From Gadus chalcogrammus (Eukaryota; Chordata; Actinopteri; Gadiformes; Gadidae), in NCBI RefSeq assembly GCF_026213295.1, contig NC_079414.1, positions 18,684,980-18,748,979 of the forward strand: 64,000 nucleotides of DNA, given 5' to 3'. Positions 13,255 to 26,797 of the stretch are shown in pieces; position 1 is the first letter of the stretch; every line of letters begins with the position of its first letter. The notes below the pieces were generated by a model that was given only the letters and a program-made list of their open reading frames with translations, was not told the origin of the DNA and did no database searches. The position numbers were made by a program, and so were the translations under genes.

Positions 13255-15300
13255 ATGGGATGCCCCCCTTGGTCCACACGCTGTGTGGAGGCAGTAGGGG
13301 CAGAGGAATACGGGTTATTCCTGGACAGCGTTCCTCAGCTGTCAGCTCGCCCTCTCTCCGACCGCTATGCGTGTTGGCTAGAGCGGTGCGTTCTACCATC
13401 ATGGTTGGACAACACGTTGAGATCGGGTCATCCCATACAGTTCAAGCGCCGTCCCCCACCCTTTATGAGGTCGCCGGATCCCGGCTACGGGATCCGGCGG
13501 CAAGCACGGCTCTGGCAGCAGAGGTGGCCCATCTCTTGGAAAAGGGGGCGATCACTGTCGTCGTCGTCCCCCCCCCCACGAGTCACATCGAGGGTTTTAT
13601 TCCCGCTACTTCCTGGTTTGCAAGAAGTCAGGGGAGATGAGACCTATTCTGGATCTTCGCGTGTTCAACAGATTCGTTGCCGCGAGGAAATTCAGAATGC
13701 TCACTATCAGAGCGCTGCTCCGATGTGTGAGAGAGGGCGACTCGTTCACATCCCTGGATCTCAAGGGTGCTTACTTCCACGTCCCTGTTCGGCAGGCGCA
13801 CAGGAAATTTCTCAGTTTTGCCTTTATGGGGGTGGCGTACGAGTACCAGTGCCTGCCATTCGGCTACTCCCTTGCCCCCGCGCACCTTCTCGAAGTGTGT
13901 GGAGACGGCGTTGGGACCGCTCAGGCGTCAGGGAAAGAGGGTTCTCTTCTACCTCGACGACCTTCTTATTCTGAGCAACTCTGAGGATGCTGCGAGAAGG
14001 GACACCATGACAGTGATAAACCATCTCTCTTTCCTGGGTTTTGCCTTCAACTGGGAGAACAGCTTCCCGCTCCCCAACCGGCAGATAGTCTACTTGGGGC
14101 TTTGCCTAGACTCAGCCGACATGAAACGCTATCCTGTTGGCGCACTCCCGCTTTCGCGTTCTCAGAAACGTGACCGCGCTGTCCACCTGTTAGGGCTGAT
14201 GGCAGCCGCCCATCCCGTGGTTCCCCTGGGTCTGCTCTTTATGAGCAGACTCCAGCGTTGGTTTGCTCGCCAACGGTTGGACCCCGTGCGACACAAGCTC
14301 AGGGTGATCTTCCTACCTACCAGACCTGGAATATTGGGGAAACCCCCCCGCCCCTCTCAGGTGTGTTCCCCTGGGCAGAGTGACGTCCTACGTAGTGGTC
14401 TTCACGGACGCCTTGTTGACGGGTTGGGGAGGAACGTGCCTCTCTCACTCGGTGGGAGGCGAGTGGCGCACGCCCCCTACAGTCCACATAAATGTGCTTG
14501 GACTCGTCGCTGTGAGTAAAGTGCTGTTGCTTTTCTTTCACCTGGTGCGTGGCCACCACGTTCTGATCAGGACAGACAGTGTGTCGGCGGCGGCGTACAT
14601 AAACAAACGGGAGTGCTGTCCACCAAAAGGCGGTCGAGCTCTTACTTTGGGCTCATCAGTATCCCCTCAGTCTGAGAGCCCTGCATATCGCGGGCGCCCA
14701 GAACTTCGGGTCGGACCTCATGTCACGCGGCGGTTGCATCCCGACATTGTCAGACTGATCTGGAAGAGGTCCGGGACGGCTCAGGTGGACCTATGCGCAT
14801 GCGGGGAGGACACACACTGCAGGTGGTGGTTCTCTCTCAACCCTCAGGATCTTCCCCCGTTGGGGGTGGATGCGTTGGCGCACACACCTTGGCCGCGGGT
14901 TCCCTTGTATGCGTTTCCTCCGCTCCAGCTGATCCTTCCTCTTCCGGAACGGGTCAGCCAGGAGAGATTGTCCCTGATTTATAGTGGCTCCGGAGAACCG
15001 CCCTGCTCTGTGGTTTCCAGAGCTGGCGGCGCTCTCACGGACGGCGGCGTGGCCGTTACCGTTCAGACCGGATGCGCTTTCACAGGCCCATGGGACGGTG
15101 CACAACCCGCCCGATGTATCGGGACGGTTGTTGGTCTGGCTCCTGAGAGGTTGATCCTGCAGGGCAAAGGTTTGCCTGAAGCGGTTATCAACACTATCCA
15201 GGGTGCTCGTGCGCCCTGGATAGTGCGCCAAAGGAGTCGTAGTGAAACAAATGTTGTTCCGGTCCGGCATCCGAGAGGGCTCAGTGCACGGCTCCATTCA
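13255..15300 (+). pseudogene. Reverse transcriptase/RNase H/YR remnants of the DIRS-like element
   Basis: RT motifs are seen in order across three frames: MRPILDLRVFNRF (from 13637), TSLDLKGAYFHVPV, LPFGYSLAP, then after a frame change the catalytic YLDDLLILSN (about 13950). RNase H follows with VVVFTDALLTGWGG (about 14393) and the DSVSAAAYIN segment. An upstream piece containing LDNTLRSGHPIQF sits in yet another frame. The recombinase begins near 15180 and is truncated. The frame changes near 13470, 13900 and 14350 show decay. No catalytic Arg-His-Arg-Tyr set of the recombinase remains. Confidence 0.85.
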
Positions 15301-15317
15301 CGAGTGATAATTAATCC

Positions 15318-15495
15318 GCTTTCCTTTCTTTAATAGGTCCATGGCTCAGACCTCCCGCTTATGATGCTATACTGCTAAGAATGCTAAAACACAAGAGTAT
15401 TTCTGCAGCCGATGTTGCCCTGCGCCATTGAGCAGTTTTCATAGGAATTAATGGGTGACCATGTTTTAGTCAGCTTTCCTTTCTTTAATAGGTCC
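15318..15495. repeat. 23-bp direct repeats flanking a 132-bp insert
   Basis: The 23-base word starting GCTTTCCTTTCTTTAATAGG occurs at 15318-15340 and again, identically, at 15473-15495. Between them lies a 132-base unit with no recognised homology. This could be a target-site duplication around a short insertion or a recombination scar at the end of the DIRS-like element. Confidence 0.85.
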
Positions 15496-15497
15496 TT

Positions 15498-15993
15498 TGC
15501 CGTGTTCCAATATCCACACTATCCGTACTTACTAGCCTAAGTTTGAGTACGTAGGGCGTTCCGATCGGGCGAAATGAGTGTACTGAAAGGACCCGGATGG
15601 TGTACTCAAAACGGTCAAATCGTGAAGTGTGTGGCGATGTACACTTTTCGTACTCAACGGCAGCCATCTTAGCTACGTAGCGGAAGAGGGCTAGGCCAGG
15701 CTGAGCCAACGTCGGCGCATTTTCCACATGGCCTACATTAATAGTCATTTTGTAGTTTTTATAGTTTTATAGCTTTTTATAGCTGCTAGGCGTAAAGAGT
15801 TCACCGTTCAAAGCAGGATGTTTATTGTGGGGAGGAGCCGCAGCGGCAGTCGTGATCGTAATTTCCGGTTAGTGCGCCACGGAGTATTCTATTTGGAACA
15901 ACACTGACATCTGAAAATTAGCGCACTTAGTGAGTGCGGATATTTTACTTCGTTTAAGTGTACTGATGGAAGTATGGATATTGGAACACGGCA
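15498..15993. mobile_element. MITE with terminal inverted repeats
   Basis: The ends TGCCGTGTTCCAATATCC (15498-15515) and its exact reverse complement (15976-15993) form an 18-bp perfect inverted repeat that continues imperfectly to about 35 bp. The 496-bp unit has no transposase. No clear target-site duplication is visible, so the superfamily is undetermined. Confidence 0.85.
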
Positions 15994-17040
15994 CATGTGT
16001 GTCCCCTCTCAAGGGTCAACGGGTGGGGTAGGGTTATTAGTTTGTGCTGTCAAACAACCTGTATTTAATTCCATCCTTGCCTTGAACCTAGAAGCTCCAG
16101 CTAGGTAAGTGGCAGGGCCACCATCCCCCATCTATGCACAATTCAATGTCGAACGAAAATGTTATCTGCCTCAGGGTCACCTCAAACACAATAATAACTC
16201 TAAGATACTTTACAGCGGGGCTGTAGAACCATGGAAGAAAGAAAACGATGGTGGGGATTATATATCTTCGAGGACATGTGCACTGGTAGTGGATTGGCTG
16301 TGATAACGATGATCATCGTTACAGATCATAGACCCCCGCAACAAGACCTCCTACACAGACCCTCGCAACGTATTGAGATTTTGCTCAGCACTCAGTATTC
16401 AGAATTATCCCACAACCTAAAACGTAGGCAATGTCTTCCCTCAGAACTCTGTCTGCGTGTCTCAGTTCACAGATCAGAAGAGATGGCTAATTTAAATCTT
16501 GGCTCAAACTTCAGTTCAGTACATCATTTGAAAGAATATGCCTAATGGGGAAATAAAATAGGTATTTATGCTTGATCTCCTTTGATCAAAACATTTGAGA
16601 ATATCAGTGCAAAGAGAATGTTTCTCATGCCCATTTCCTGTGGGACTTAAACCTCAAATACTTTCCTGCCTATGCCTGGCTATATTTTTTGGCCATATCA
16701 AGTTTATCTTTGTTTGAGAAAATTCATCACCACAACACTTTGACCTACACACTGCAAGCAATTCACATGCTCCTAACTCTACGGACATCTCACTGAATGG
16801 CAGAGTGGGACGCAGAGTGGGATTCGGAGGACCAGGACACCAGGTTCACCTAATGGTCATTCCTGTCCACTTCACTCACGTCAAATTCTCAAGTCATTTT
16901 TTGTTGTGTCTCTGGAAAAGAAAACCCACACACAAAAACAAACAGTATGTGCAGGAAAATAATGATGAAGCACTTTCCATTGTTTAATGCCTGCACTGGC
17001 TTTTCAGTAGAGGCCTGTAATCCGTTTAACTTTTGTATTT

Positions 17041-17146
<106 letters not shown>

Positions 17147-17374
17147 TTTCCCTGAGCCACTGCTAATGGCCTGGGGCGGTCTGCTACATCCACACCTCTA
17201 CATACATCTTAATTACACCCCATGGATGCCCTGCCCTGCTCACCACCTGGCATTGAGAAGATGTGCCAGACTGCAGCTGTCCTGTTTATTATTCTAAACT
17301 CCTCGCAGTCCATCAGGGACATCAGCACATTGGTTGGTGATTTGGTTGTTCACTTTCTGTTCAATGGAAATATA

Positions 17375-17485
<111 letters not shown>

Positions 17486-17918
17486 TACTGTTGATGATGT
17501 TGCAACATGAAGCAGATTTGACTTGGAGGGAATATGGGGATAATCTTCCCTTCAGTCGGTTCTGGGAAGTTGGAATGTCGGAAAGTTGGAACAGCTCACG
17601 ATTTCATCGTCGTTCACACAGGGATAAACAGAAGACTAGCATGAACACCGGGAAGCTAGTCTGTGAGCCAATACACAACAGTAATACAAAGTACTTATTT
17701 CTAGAAGTATGTTGTGTTATTATTTCTTTCATACACCATGCCTGTGTTTCTAGGTAAAATCATCAATACACATTTCCATTGGTATATCAGTAAGGGTCAG
17801 TAATGCATGTCTTATTATTGTGAATCAGCCTAATGCATCAATACACTGTGTGTCCATCTAATCATTTGAATGTGAAGGGAAGATCAGTATCAACTCAGAT
17901 TGGATTTGACATGTGATA

Positions 17919-18030
17919 GTATGTATGTATGTATGTATGTATGTATGTATGTATGTATGTATGTATGTATGTATGTATGTATGTATGTATGTATGTATGT
18001 ATGTATGTATGTATGTATGTATGTATGTGT
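17919..18030 (+). repeat. (GTAT)n tetranucleotide microsatellite
   Basis: About 27 perfect GTAT units, the only long tetranucleotide array in the window apart from the GCGT run at the left edge. Confidence 0.98.
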
Positions 18031-19252
18031 GTACCATGTGTACCACATGTGGAGATGTGTTATTGGCAAAGTAATCAATTCCCCTTAATTTAGACAACAT
18101 TCAATCATTTGCTGCATCCTCACTTATCCAATAATCGTTTTTTTTAAATCCCTTAGCACTATCTCTGTATCTTTATCAGAATGAAATGTCCTCTCAGTCA
18201 CAGAGCATCAAAATAGTACATTTTAGTTGAGTTACTATTTAATCAAACTCGAGTGCAAACAAAACCGGGAACAGTTTACTTGTTTGGTTTGAATCAGCTG
18301 ATCAGTGTCAACGTACTAAACTGAAAAGTGTGGGTGGGTGGGTGGGGGGGGGGCAGGTCGTGTAATGTTCACGGTCATCTAGTGCCAAACACGCATTATC
18401 TGTGGTTGACAACAAGCTCATAGCCACATCTGCATTGTTGAATGCTATTCTAATTATGGTTCTGAATGGCTTCTTCCCCTAGAAAACGAATTTGCTAAGG
18501 GCTGTGAACACTGTGCTGATTTCATCATATGGTATTCAAGTGGAGACTCACAAAAATATGATTAGGTGCCCTTTGTACTTAAGTTTTACTTCCAGGGAAG
18601 AACACATAATTTAGTGAGATTGTGGTTGGCTTTATTTTGCAACAGGAAAAAGTAGCGTCACAGGTAGAAAAAAAATATTTTTAATGAGCAATCAATATTG
18701 GTCGCTAACATCACATAAACAACGGGACATATCAAAAGTCTAAGGTCAGTGCACTTGTTCTAGACAACTTAAAAAAAAATCGAATTTGTTTGAAATCAAA
18801 CTAATGTGTTATCAACTGTGATTCAAGGCTGAATTAACAAGAATATTGTTTTTGCATAGACCATTACAATGTATGGCTCTACTTCTGTACGGAACATTTG
18901 TTTCTACAGCTCTATTGAATCATTTACTTTTAAAGTCGTAGAGTTGAATTCATGAGCTATTCATTTCTACCCTTTTGTTTCAGTACTCACTTTTTGATCA
19001 TGTAACAGTGGGGATGAGTGGCAGGTGAACATTATCATCACCAAGCCAAACAGGTCATTTGAGTTTGTGGTCAGAGCGTTCCTCTTCCAATCGTATTACC
19101 AGCTCAAACCGATGCATGTATTTCACTAGTGCCATGACCCGGAGTTGGACAAAGGTTTAGTGAAGTGAGTTTAAAGAGACCTGTGACCTCACTATCTCAT
19201 TACCGGTGCCGTTGTTGAGACTGAGATTCATGTTCATTCCCTGCAGTGGCCA

Positions 19253-20854
19253 CTATGAGGTCATCCAGAGGATGAAGGAAACGAGCAGGAAGATGACGCT
19301 GGTTAACGACGCAGCGGAGCCCAGATACAGCATCGCCCCTACGCCAAGGAGAGCCGTGAGGTAGGCACTGGTCCGGCTACACACCGTCTTCCTGACCGCT
19401 GTGCAAAACTACGGGAAAGTTACAAGGAGTTGGAGTTAGTCAAGGAAAATCGCATTGCAAATATGTTGGATTTAATTGCAGCTATGATATCCCCATAGTT
19501 TTGGAATAAAAATGGTGGGCCTTTATCATCCATATTTTAAACAAACGACACTAGATGGGGCTGTTTGCCTACATGACAAAGTACACATTTGGCACCTTGC
19601 CTTTACCAAAATCTGTAATATCAGAAGCTTGTTGCGGTGACTGCGACTGGATGCCTGGACTCTCCTTATGGTTAACCGACCAGCACCCAATCATCTATTT
19701 AATATTTTTAGCCTGTATGCATTTATGTAGACTATGTAAATTATGGCACCCACTGCATTCCTGGCCATCCCTTGAAGGATGGATCCCCAACTCTGTTCCT
19801 CCTCAAGATTTATTCCTTGCCAATGAAGGGAGTTTTCTCTTGCCCTTTTGGGAGCTTGGGTCAGGGGGGTGTCATAAATATTTGGCCTGTTAAGCCCTTT
19901 GAGTCTGTAATTGTTATTAAGGACTGTACAAATAAAATTGAATTTAATTGAAATTGAAGCTTTATATCATATACTAGTATCATTGTTTTGGTTGATTATC
20001 ATGTAAAATGATCGTGTATACATGTTTTACACAATTTTCATAGAAAGAGCAACAATTCCCTTTCACCAAAATGCAGAGTAAATCAGCTGTGCACTTGTGC
20101 ACGTTGTTCAAGACATTATTGGTCAACGCTAATCCTTAGAAATAGCTGAGAGCATTAGTACCACACAATGAGTTCCTGTGTGGATGGAAGTCTTTAACCC
20201 TGACCCTACCGTCCGCATTCAAACCTCCTCCAGGTCAAAGATCGGCACATACATACAGGTACATTCAATACAAGGTTTACGAGTTTAGGGGTCCAGAAGA
20301 AGCAGTTCTCTCGCCGTCAACACTCGCTCTGCTAAAGGCATACAACAGCAGCGGTTCGCTGGTACCTGGTAGGTCTGGTAGCTGATGACCAGGCCGTACC
20401 GGCAGTACATGACGTAGTGCTCACAGTTGTACCACAGCAGGCTGTAGCTGATGGAGCCCAGGAGCTCCTCCGCCCTGCGGGCCACCTCCTCCGCCCCCAG
20501 TGCCGGCTGGTTACACACGGCGTCCATGTGGTTGACCAGGACCTCCGAGCCGTAGGCGAAGTCCGCCACGGAGTCCACCCTGACGCTGGCCGCCTTGGCC
20601 ACGACCCCTAGGATCAGCCGTAGGTTGGTCACCATCTCGCTGATGGCCGCTTTGTTCTGGGAAAACACGGGGAGGATGTCCGGGATGAGGTGGGCGACCC
20701 GGTTGTCCCCCAAGTAAATCCCAAAGTGGGTGAATAGCGTCCTGGGGACCTCGAGCAGGTCCCCCCGCGTGTACTGGGACAGTTCGTCCTTAGAGACGCA
20801 TTCCTGGACTGTAGAAGCGGTGAAAAAGATGTTGAACAGCTGCAAGGGGAACAT
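19253..20854 (-). CDS. lrat: Lecithin retinol acyltransferase, copy A
   Basis: LRAT moves an acyl chain from phosphatidylcholine to retinol and so makes retinyl esters for storage and the visual cycle, at the ER membrane. Two coding exons: 20366-20854 and 19253-19408, phase 0, as in human LRAT. The product is 214 residues. Catalytic features of the NlpC/P60-like fold are present: THFGIYLG (His), RVAHLIPD (His) and [13 protein letters not shown] with the nucleophile cysteine. Exon 2 starts with FCTAVRK, equivalent to human FCETVK, and ends in a hydrophobic C-terminal anchor finishing ILWMTS. The start is the ATG in ACCATGT at 20854; the frame stays open 15 codons further upstream but only to a GTG. 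It lies tail-to-head with copy B and diverges from it mainly at the N-terminus and exon 2. Confidence 0.9.
19555..19960 (+). mobile_element. LINE-like 3' tail in lrat copy A intron
   Basis: The segment from about 19780 (TTCCTTGCCAATGAAGGGAG) through AAGCCCTTTGAGTCTG to a tail of AAATTGAATTT-type repeats looks like the 3' end of a fish non-LTR element. It lies antisense in the intron of lrat copy A. No reverse transcriptase frame is present. Confidence 0.5.
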
Positions 20855-21837
20855 GGTGGTGGTGCTCGTGGTGGTTCTGCTCCTGTTTGGTGACCACACC
20901 TGGACAATATATTGATGGGGTGATTGGGAGGAGCTAGTGTGATTCCAAGGATTAGATATTGGTCAACCTTTTCAGTGTGATTTTCTTTTTACAGAAATAA
21001 AGGAGCTTTCTCCAATCCTGAGGGTGTTTGTTCGATGTCAAAACTCTGAGCCCTGTGTTGCCAGTGTATTAGGGTCGCTGCATGGTTCCAGTTTAGCATT
21101 GGCAATTTCATCATATAAATCCCTTGCTAAAAGTTAATGTGGTTTTATGTATCCTAAATGAAAAACAATAGGCGCAAAGTACAACTCAACCACTTAAATA
21201 TGTTTACATTTTTCCTTAAACATTTGTTCAAGGAGCATAGTCTAGCAAATTAAAAAAGACCTACCCATATTGGGCGGATTTTGACTGGCCACATATAATA
21301 TAATAGAAATATATCAGTATTTGATATTTATTGTATTGTTTTTTTTATGGGTAGCCTATGGAAAAAAACCTGTGGTTGAAGCAGTGTTGGACACAAAGCA
21401 CACAAATAAAAATATATGATTTATTATTAACAACTGTACAGCATTGGCTTGTAGGCAAACAATTATCATTTTCAAATACCCAACAGTATGTGTTTACTAT
21501 ACAATCATTCATCAAGGTCCAATTTTCCCAGACTGCAGCAGATAATGGTAGGCCAATATAATCATTTCAAGCATCTTACAAAAATGGGAAAAAAAAAGTA
21601 TGTAAAACTTCCTTCAATTAAGAGTAGAATGAATCCACATTCGATGATAGTCAACTTTATCCATTAGGTGAATTTGGGCTATTTTCTAAAATTGCTGAAG
21701 GACAAGGAAATGTTATTGGACAATCAGAAAAATATACATTTCACAAGGTGTCAGGAGATGAATAGGAAGTACAATTTTGTACTTTTCGATTGAATTGTCT
21801 TTGCATAATGTTCACTCTTATTGTTGACTAGGATTAT

Positions 21838-23037
<1,200 letters not shown>

Positions 23038-25045
23038 GGTAAAGGGTTTGCAGAGTCGTATTCTGAATGATCTGGTCGCTAGTGTTTTTTTTTCATCCTG
23101 CAGCAGGGCGAGGAGGAGACGTGAACTTGAAGGAAACCCTAAACCACTGATAGGCCATTCCCCAAGCCGCTCCTGGGCCTTCCCTACACGTACTTTTTTT
23201 TTTCTTCTGCACCAGGAACGTTTTCTTTCTTTAAGCTTAGCACGGAATTTTGGTATTCTGAAATGCCAATTAATCAGATTAAAACAAACAACCGTGCATT
23301 TTGACCCACATTTAATACACGTGCCAGATAAACATCAAGTGGGAAGATTTACCAATGGCAACATGTTAGTTATTTTATGGTTCTGGTTGAACATTGGGAA
23401 CATATAGTTTACTTTTACTACAGGTTGCATTGAAGGGAATTTGAAGGGAAATTATTGATCCGTTTGTTCTTCTACTCATGACTACCATTCGCCACAAGGA
23501 TTATGAATGGAAAAAAGGAAAAATAGCCATTGAAGGTTATGTTTTATTAATTTCAGCCCAAACCCGATGGATATGATGAAGAAGGCTGCTTTTTCAGTTT
23601 TCTTTTAATAACAATTTATCCATTAATTTGTGATTAAGTTGTGATTATTATTATATTATTATTATTATTGTAACAATTTAAGAACTGGCAACGTTTAGAT
23701 TAAATATTGGATAGCTTGAATATCAGCTATCAGATTTATTGGATAGCTTGAATATCAGCGGTGGAACATGCTCTTATTCAATGGCCTATATCAATGTGTT
23801 TAAAGTTAAGAATCCGTGTAACCCCCGAGTAAAAATGCTAAATTCTAATCACTTACTGTATACCCATTACCTATTCAGAAATTGGTGTATTGAAAAATCA
23901 AGAAAGTTTCAGCAAAATATTTTATATTTTTACACGTTAGCCTATAGTTTAAAGAGAAAATAAGAAATAGAAAAAACACAACCAGCAGAGGCCGTACACA
24001 AAAGCATTTTGTCAAAACACACATTTGGGCCCACGCATGCAAACAGCCTTCAATGTAGGCCCTAGGTCTCATGTCTTTATGTTAGACATCAGAGTGTAGT
24101 CTGCACAGTGAGATATGGTTGGGCAAATATTTAGGTCAGGAAAGCTAGTGATGAAATCATGACAGATCGGTAAGTATCAAAAGCCACTTATTTCTCTTGT
24201 CAATCCAGACATTTTATTGAACAGAATATTCATGAGGGAATTCAACCCGGTTATCCAGCAGTTTCTTAAGCAACTTTTCTTTCTTACTCACAAACTGTGA
24301 GTTGCTAAAACAAATGGTTAAAGGACAGTATAGCTTTAATATCAACGTTTTAAAAACGTGTCTCTTCAAACCATTGTTTGTTAACGTTGTCGGGATAGGG
24401 GGCGAACAATCTGCCCGTGTTCAGCTGAGGAGACTTACTGCCTTGACCACAAGTTGAACCCTGCAGTGGTTTTACAGCAAACCTTTGCCCTCAGTCTCGT
24501 GTAGATTTACTCCGCCGTGACATGACCCCTCATACACCAGTGACCACTGGGGAACTGTGAAAGAGGCCCTCCACAAGAGATAAACATTATGAATGTGAAA
24601 ATATTCTTAACAGAATTGTTTTGGATTTTGGATTTCGGATAACACAGTCCCATCCAATCCATTTTATGATACAGGTTTTTATTTTATGGCTTGCAGCGGC
24701 TGGAGGAAATAGCACAACCGTGAGATGAATGATAGAAACATATGTTGTAGTATTTATAGTAACTCATTCTGATCTGCTAGCATGTTGCTGTATCAATGCT
24801 ATGACAGTCAGAAAGGCCAATGCTATGGTATGAGGCAAAAACTGAACAGAAACTTTTCATGCTTTGGAAAGATAAATTGTCCTCCTTTATGTTCATCAAC
24901 GTATTTGTAGATTTAGTTTTTTTTAAGTGGTCCTTAAAAGCCCTTAGTGAAATATTTACTTCTGGCTTGGATATCGGGAAGGTTGAAAGTTCAGGGAGGG
25001 AATTCTGGCAAGATTCCAACGTTCCTGAACCAACTCCTAACCAGA

Positions 25046-25186
<141 letters not shown>

Positions 25187-25902
25187 ATCGCACAATTGTT
25201 TAAAGCTATTAGTGTGAATGATCATCATTGTTTCAGTGCTTGTTTTGATTATAGATGTAAGGCTCATTCCAGACAACAAAAAAGTACATACAGTACATTG
25301 AGATGAAACTAACATACTAACAGGACATGAAAAAAACGATTTTGAATGTATCTGTTAACCTGTCTGAAGTTGAGTACTTTGAAAACAATACAAGGTTTCT
25401 GTTGAAAAACACATTCCTCTGTAACACTGCCTATTTGTAACTGCCAAGACCTAGTCTAGGGGAGGAGTGGCTCCTTCTCTGCCTCGCTTTGGAAGAGAGA
25501 AACGGACACTTCCCATCTGGTGCTCATCCATAAAGACAACGGTTCAAAAAAAGTTCAAACCTTTTTAGGTTCACGGGCCGACCAGTTCATTCCTGGGTCA
25601 GCAAGAACTTTGGTATTGCTGCTGTATCCTCTCTTAAAACTGTGAGGGCCCACAGTAGTCAATGTTAGATTTATGGTTCAATGTCGGCAGCGCAGGGGTT
25701 GAGGTTTGTACGGTTGTACGTCATCTCGTGTTTCTTCACTGTTCCATTTACTTGAGTAGAACCTGTAGAACAGCATACATTCATTCACACCATATCGATT
25801 GGAGTGTCAATCCAGTGATACATTTATGTTCAATAATTGTAGGGTTGGACCCAATACTGCAATTAAATTCAAATTACATTTGAATTAAAATGCTGGATTG
25901 TG

Positions 25903-26050
25903 ATAGCCTGACATTGCGAGCCATAATTGCAAAATGCTTCTGAACGCAATTGGATGGATTTACAACCAATCTGATCAAAGAAAAGATTGACACATCAGCA
26001 GCAGCAATCTCGGTTGGTTATGAAAATTCTTAATCTATATAATAATCTAA
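25903..26050. repeat. Interspersed repeat, partial copy
   Basis: The segment with CTGAACGCAATTGGATGG and TACAACCAATCTG matches the interior of the element at 5969-6415. Only part of the unit is preserved. Confidence 0.5.
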
Positions 26051-26678
26051 TTTCAATTTATTTTCAACATGTTTTATTATACACACTATAGCACCCTTCC
26101 CTTAGTTGCCAATGATATGCAAAAAAATAAAGGACAGTAGAATTCAATATATGTTGTTTTTAGGGGTAACTTGTACAAAGGTTGTAGTGTTACAGCCACT
26201 AGTGGCACTTAAAAGCATGGCATGGAATCTAAACGACATAATGGAATCCAAACTGTAAAAAAGTATTATCCGATGTGTTTGAAACCTGTGATGAAGGAAA
26301 TAAAGTGCTTTATTCTCAATATTCATACATACGGCTGTTTTCTGTACTTTAATTTGTTATGGAATGAAACTTCAATGAAAAAATTATAGAAGGATTATAA
26401 TTGATCAACTGCATTGAAATTAAATGTCTAAATCTGAATGGCCATTTAGTTAAGATTTATTGTGCAAAGGTCAACATGTCTATCTGGCGAAAGATTGCAT
26501 GGTACAGAATGATACATAGAAATAGTACAAATTAGTCACTTCAGTCACATTTACACAATTCACAACAACATTTGGCCTATTTTCAACATTCGATTATGGT
26601 CCTAACTAGGAAATCTGGAAACAGACAGTAAGGTGAGTAATCATCATGCCAGGAAAGCTGAGTCAGGTCATGCGTGGG

Positions 26679-26735
26679 ATGTTTACCTATGAAGACCTTA
26701 GCACTCTGAGTCCTCTTCCAGATAAATATATAGCA
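26679..26735 (+). promoter_or_regulatory. fgg copy 1 promoter (FOXA-type site and TATA)
   Basis: TGTTTAC at 26680-26686 fits a liver FOXA/HNF3 site. ATAAATATATAG at 26722-26733 fits a TATA box about 65 bases upstream of the start codon. Both elements are repeated in the same spacing before fgg copy 2. Factor binding is inferred from motif only. Confidence 0.55.
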
Positions 26736-26797
26736 GCAGAGTCCGTTCTGCGCTTCATTCCCCGAAAAAGGACAAGGAGGCGAGGGACAAAGCAAAA

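Larger units (their letters stand above)
11570..15340 (+). mobile_element. DIRS1-like tyrosine-recombinase retrotransposon, degenerate
   Basis: The element has a leader with TATATAAGG at about 11820, a gag-like frame, then reverse transcriptase and RNase H domains in the order seen in DIRS-type YR retroelements. The tyrosine recombinase domain is cut off soon after its start: the entry motif INTIQGARAP at about 15188 is followed by unrelated sequence. The pol region needs at least three frame changes to read through, so this is a dead copy. Base composition is more GC-rich than the flanks. The exact ends are uncertain because no full terminal repeat pair was recognised. Confidence 0.85.

Noticed and set aside
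14791..15297. 168-codon minus-strand frame in the DIRS-like element
   Set aside because: Shadow of the RNase H/recombinase region on the plus strand.
19555..19893. 112-codon frame in the lrat copy A intron
   Set aside because: It overlaps a LINE-like 3' tail and has no conserved domain.
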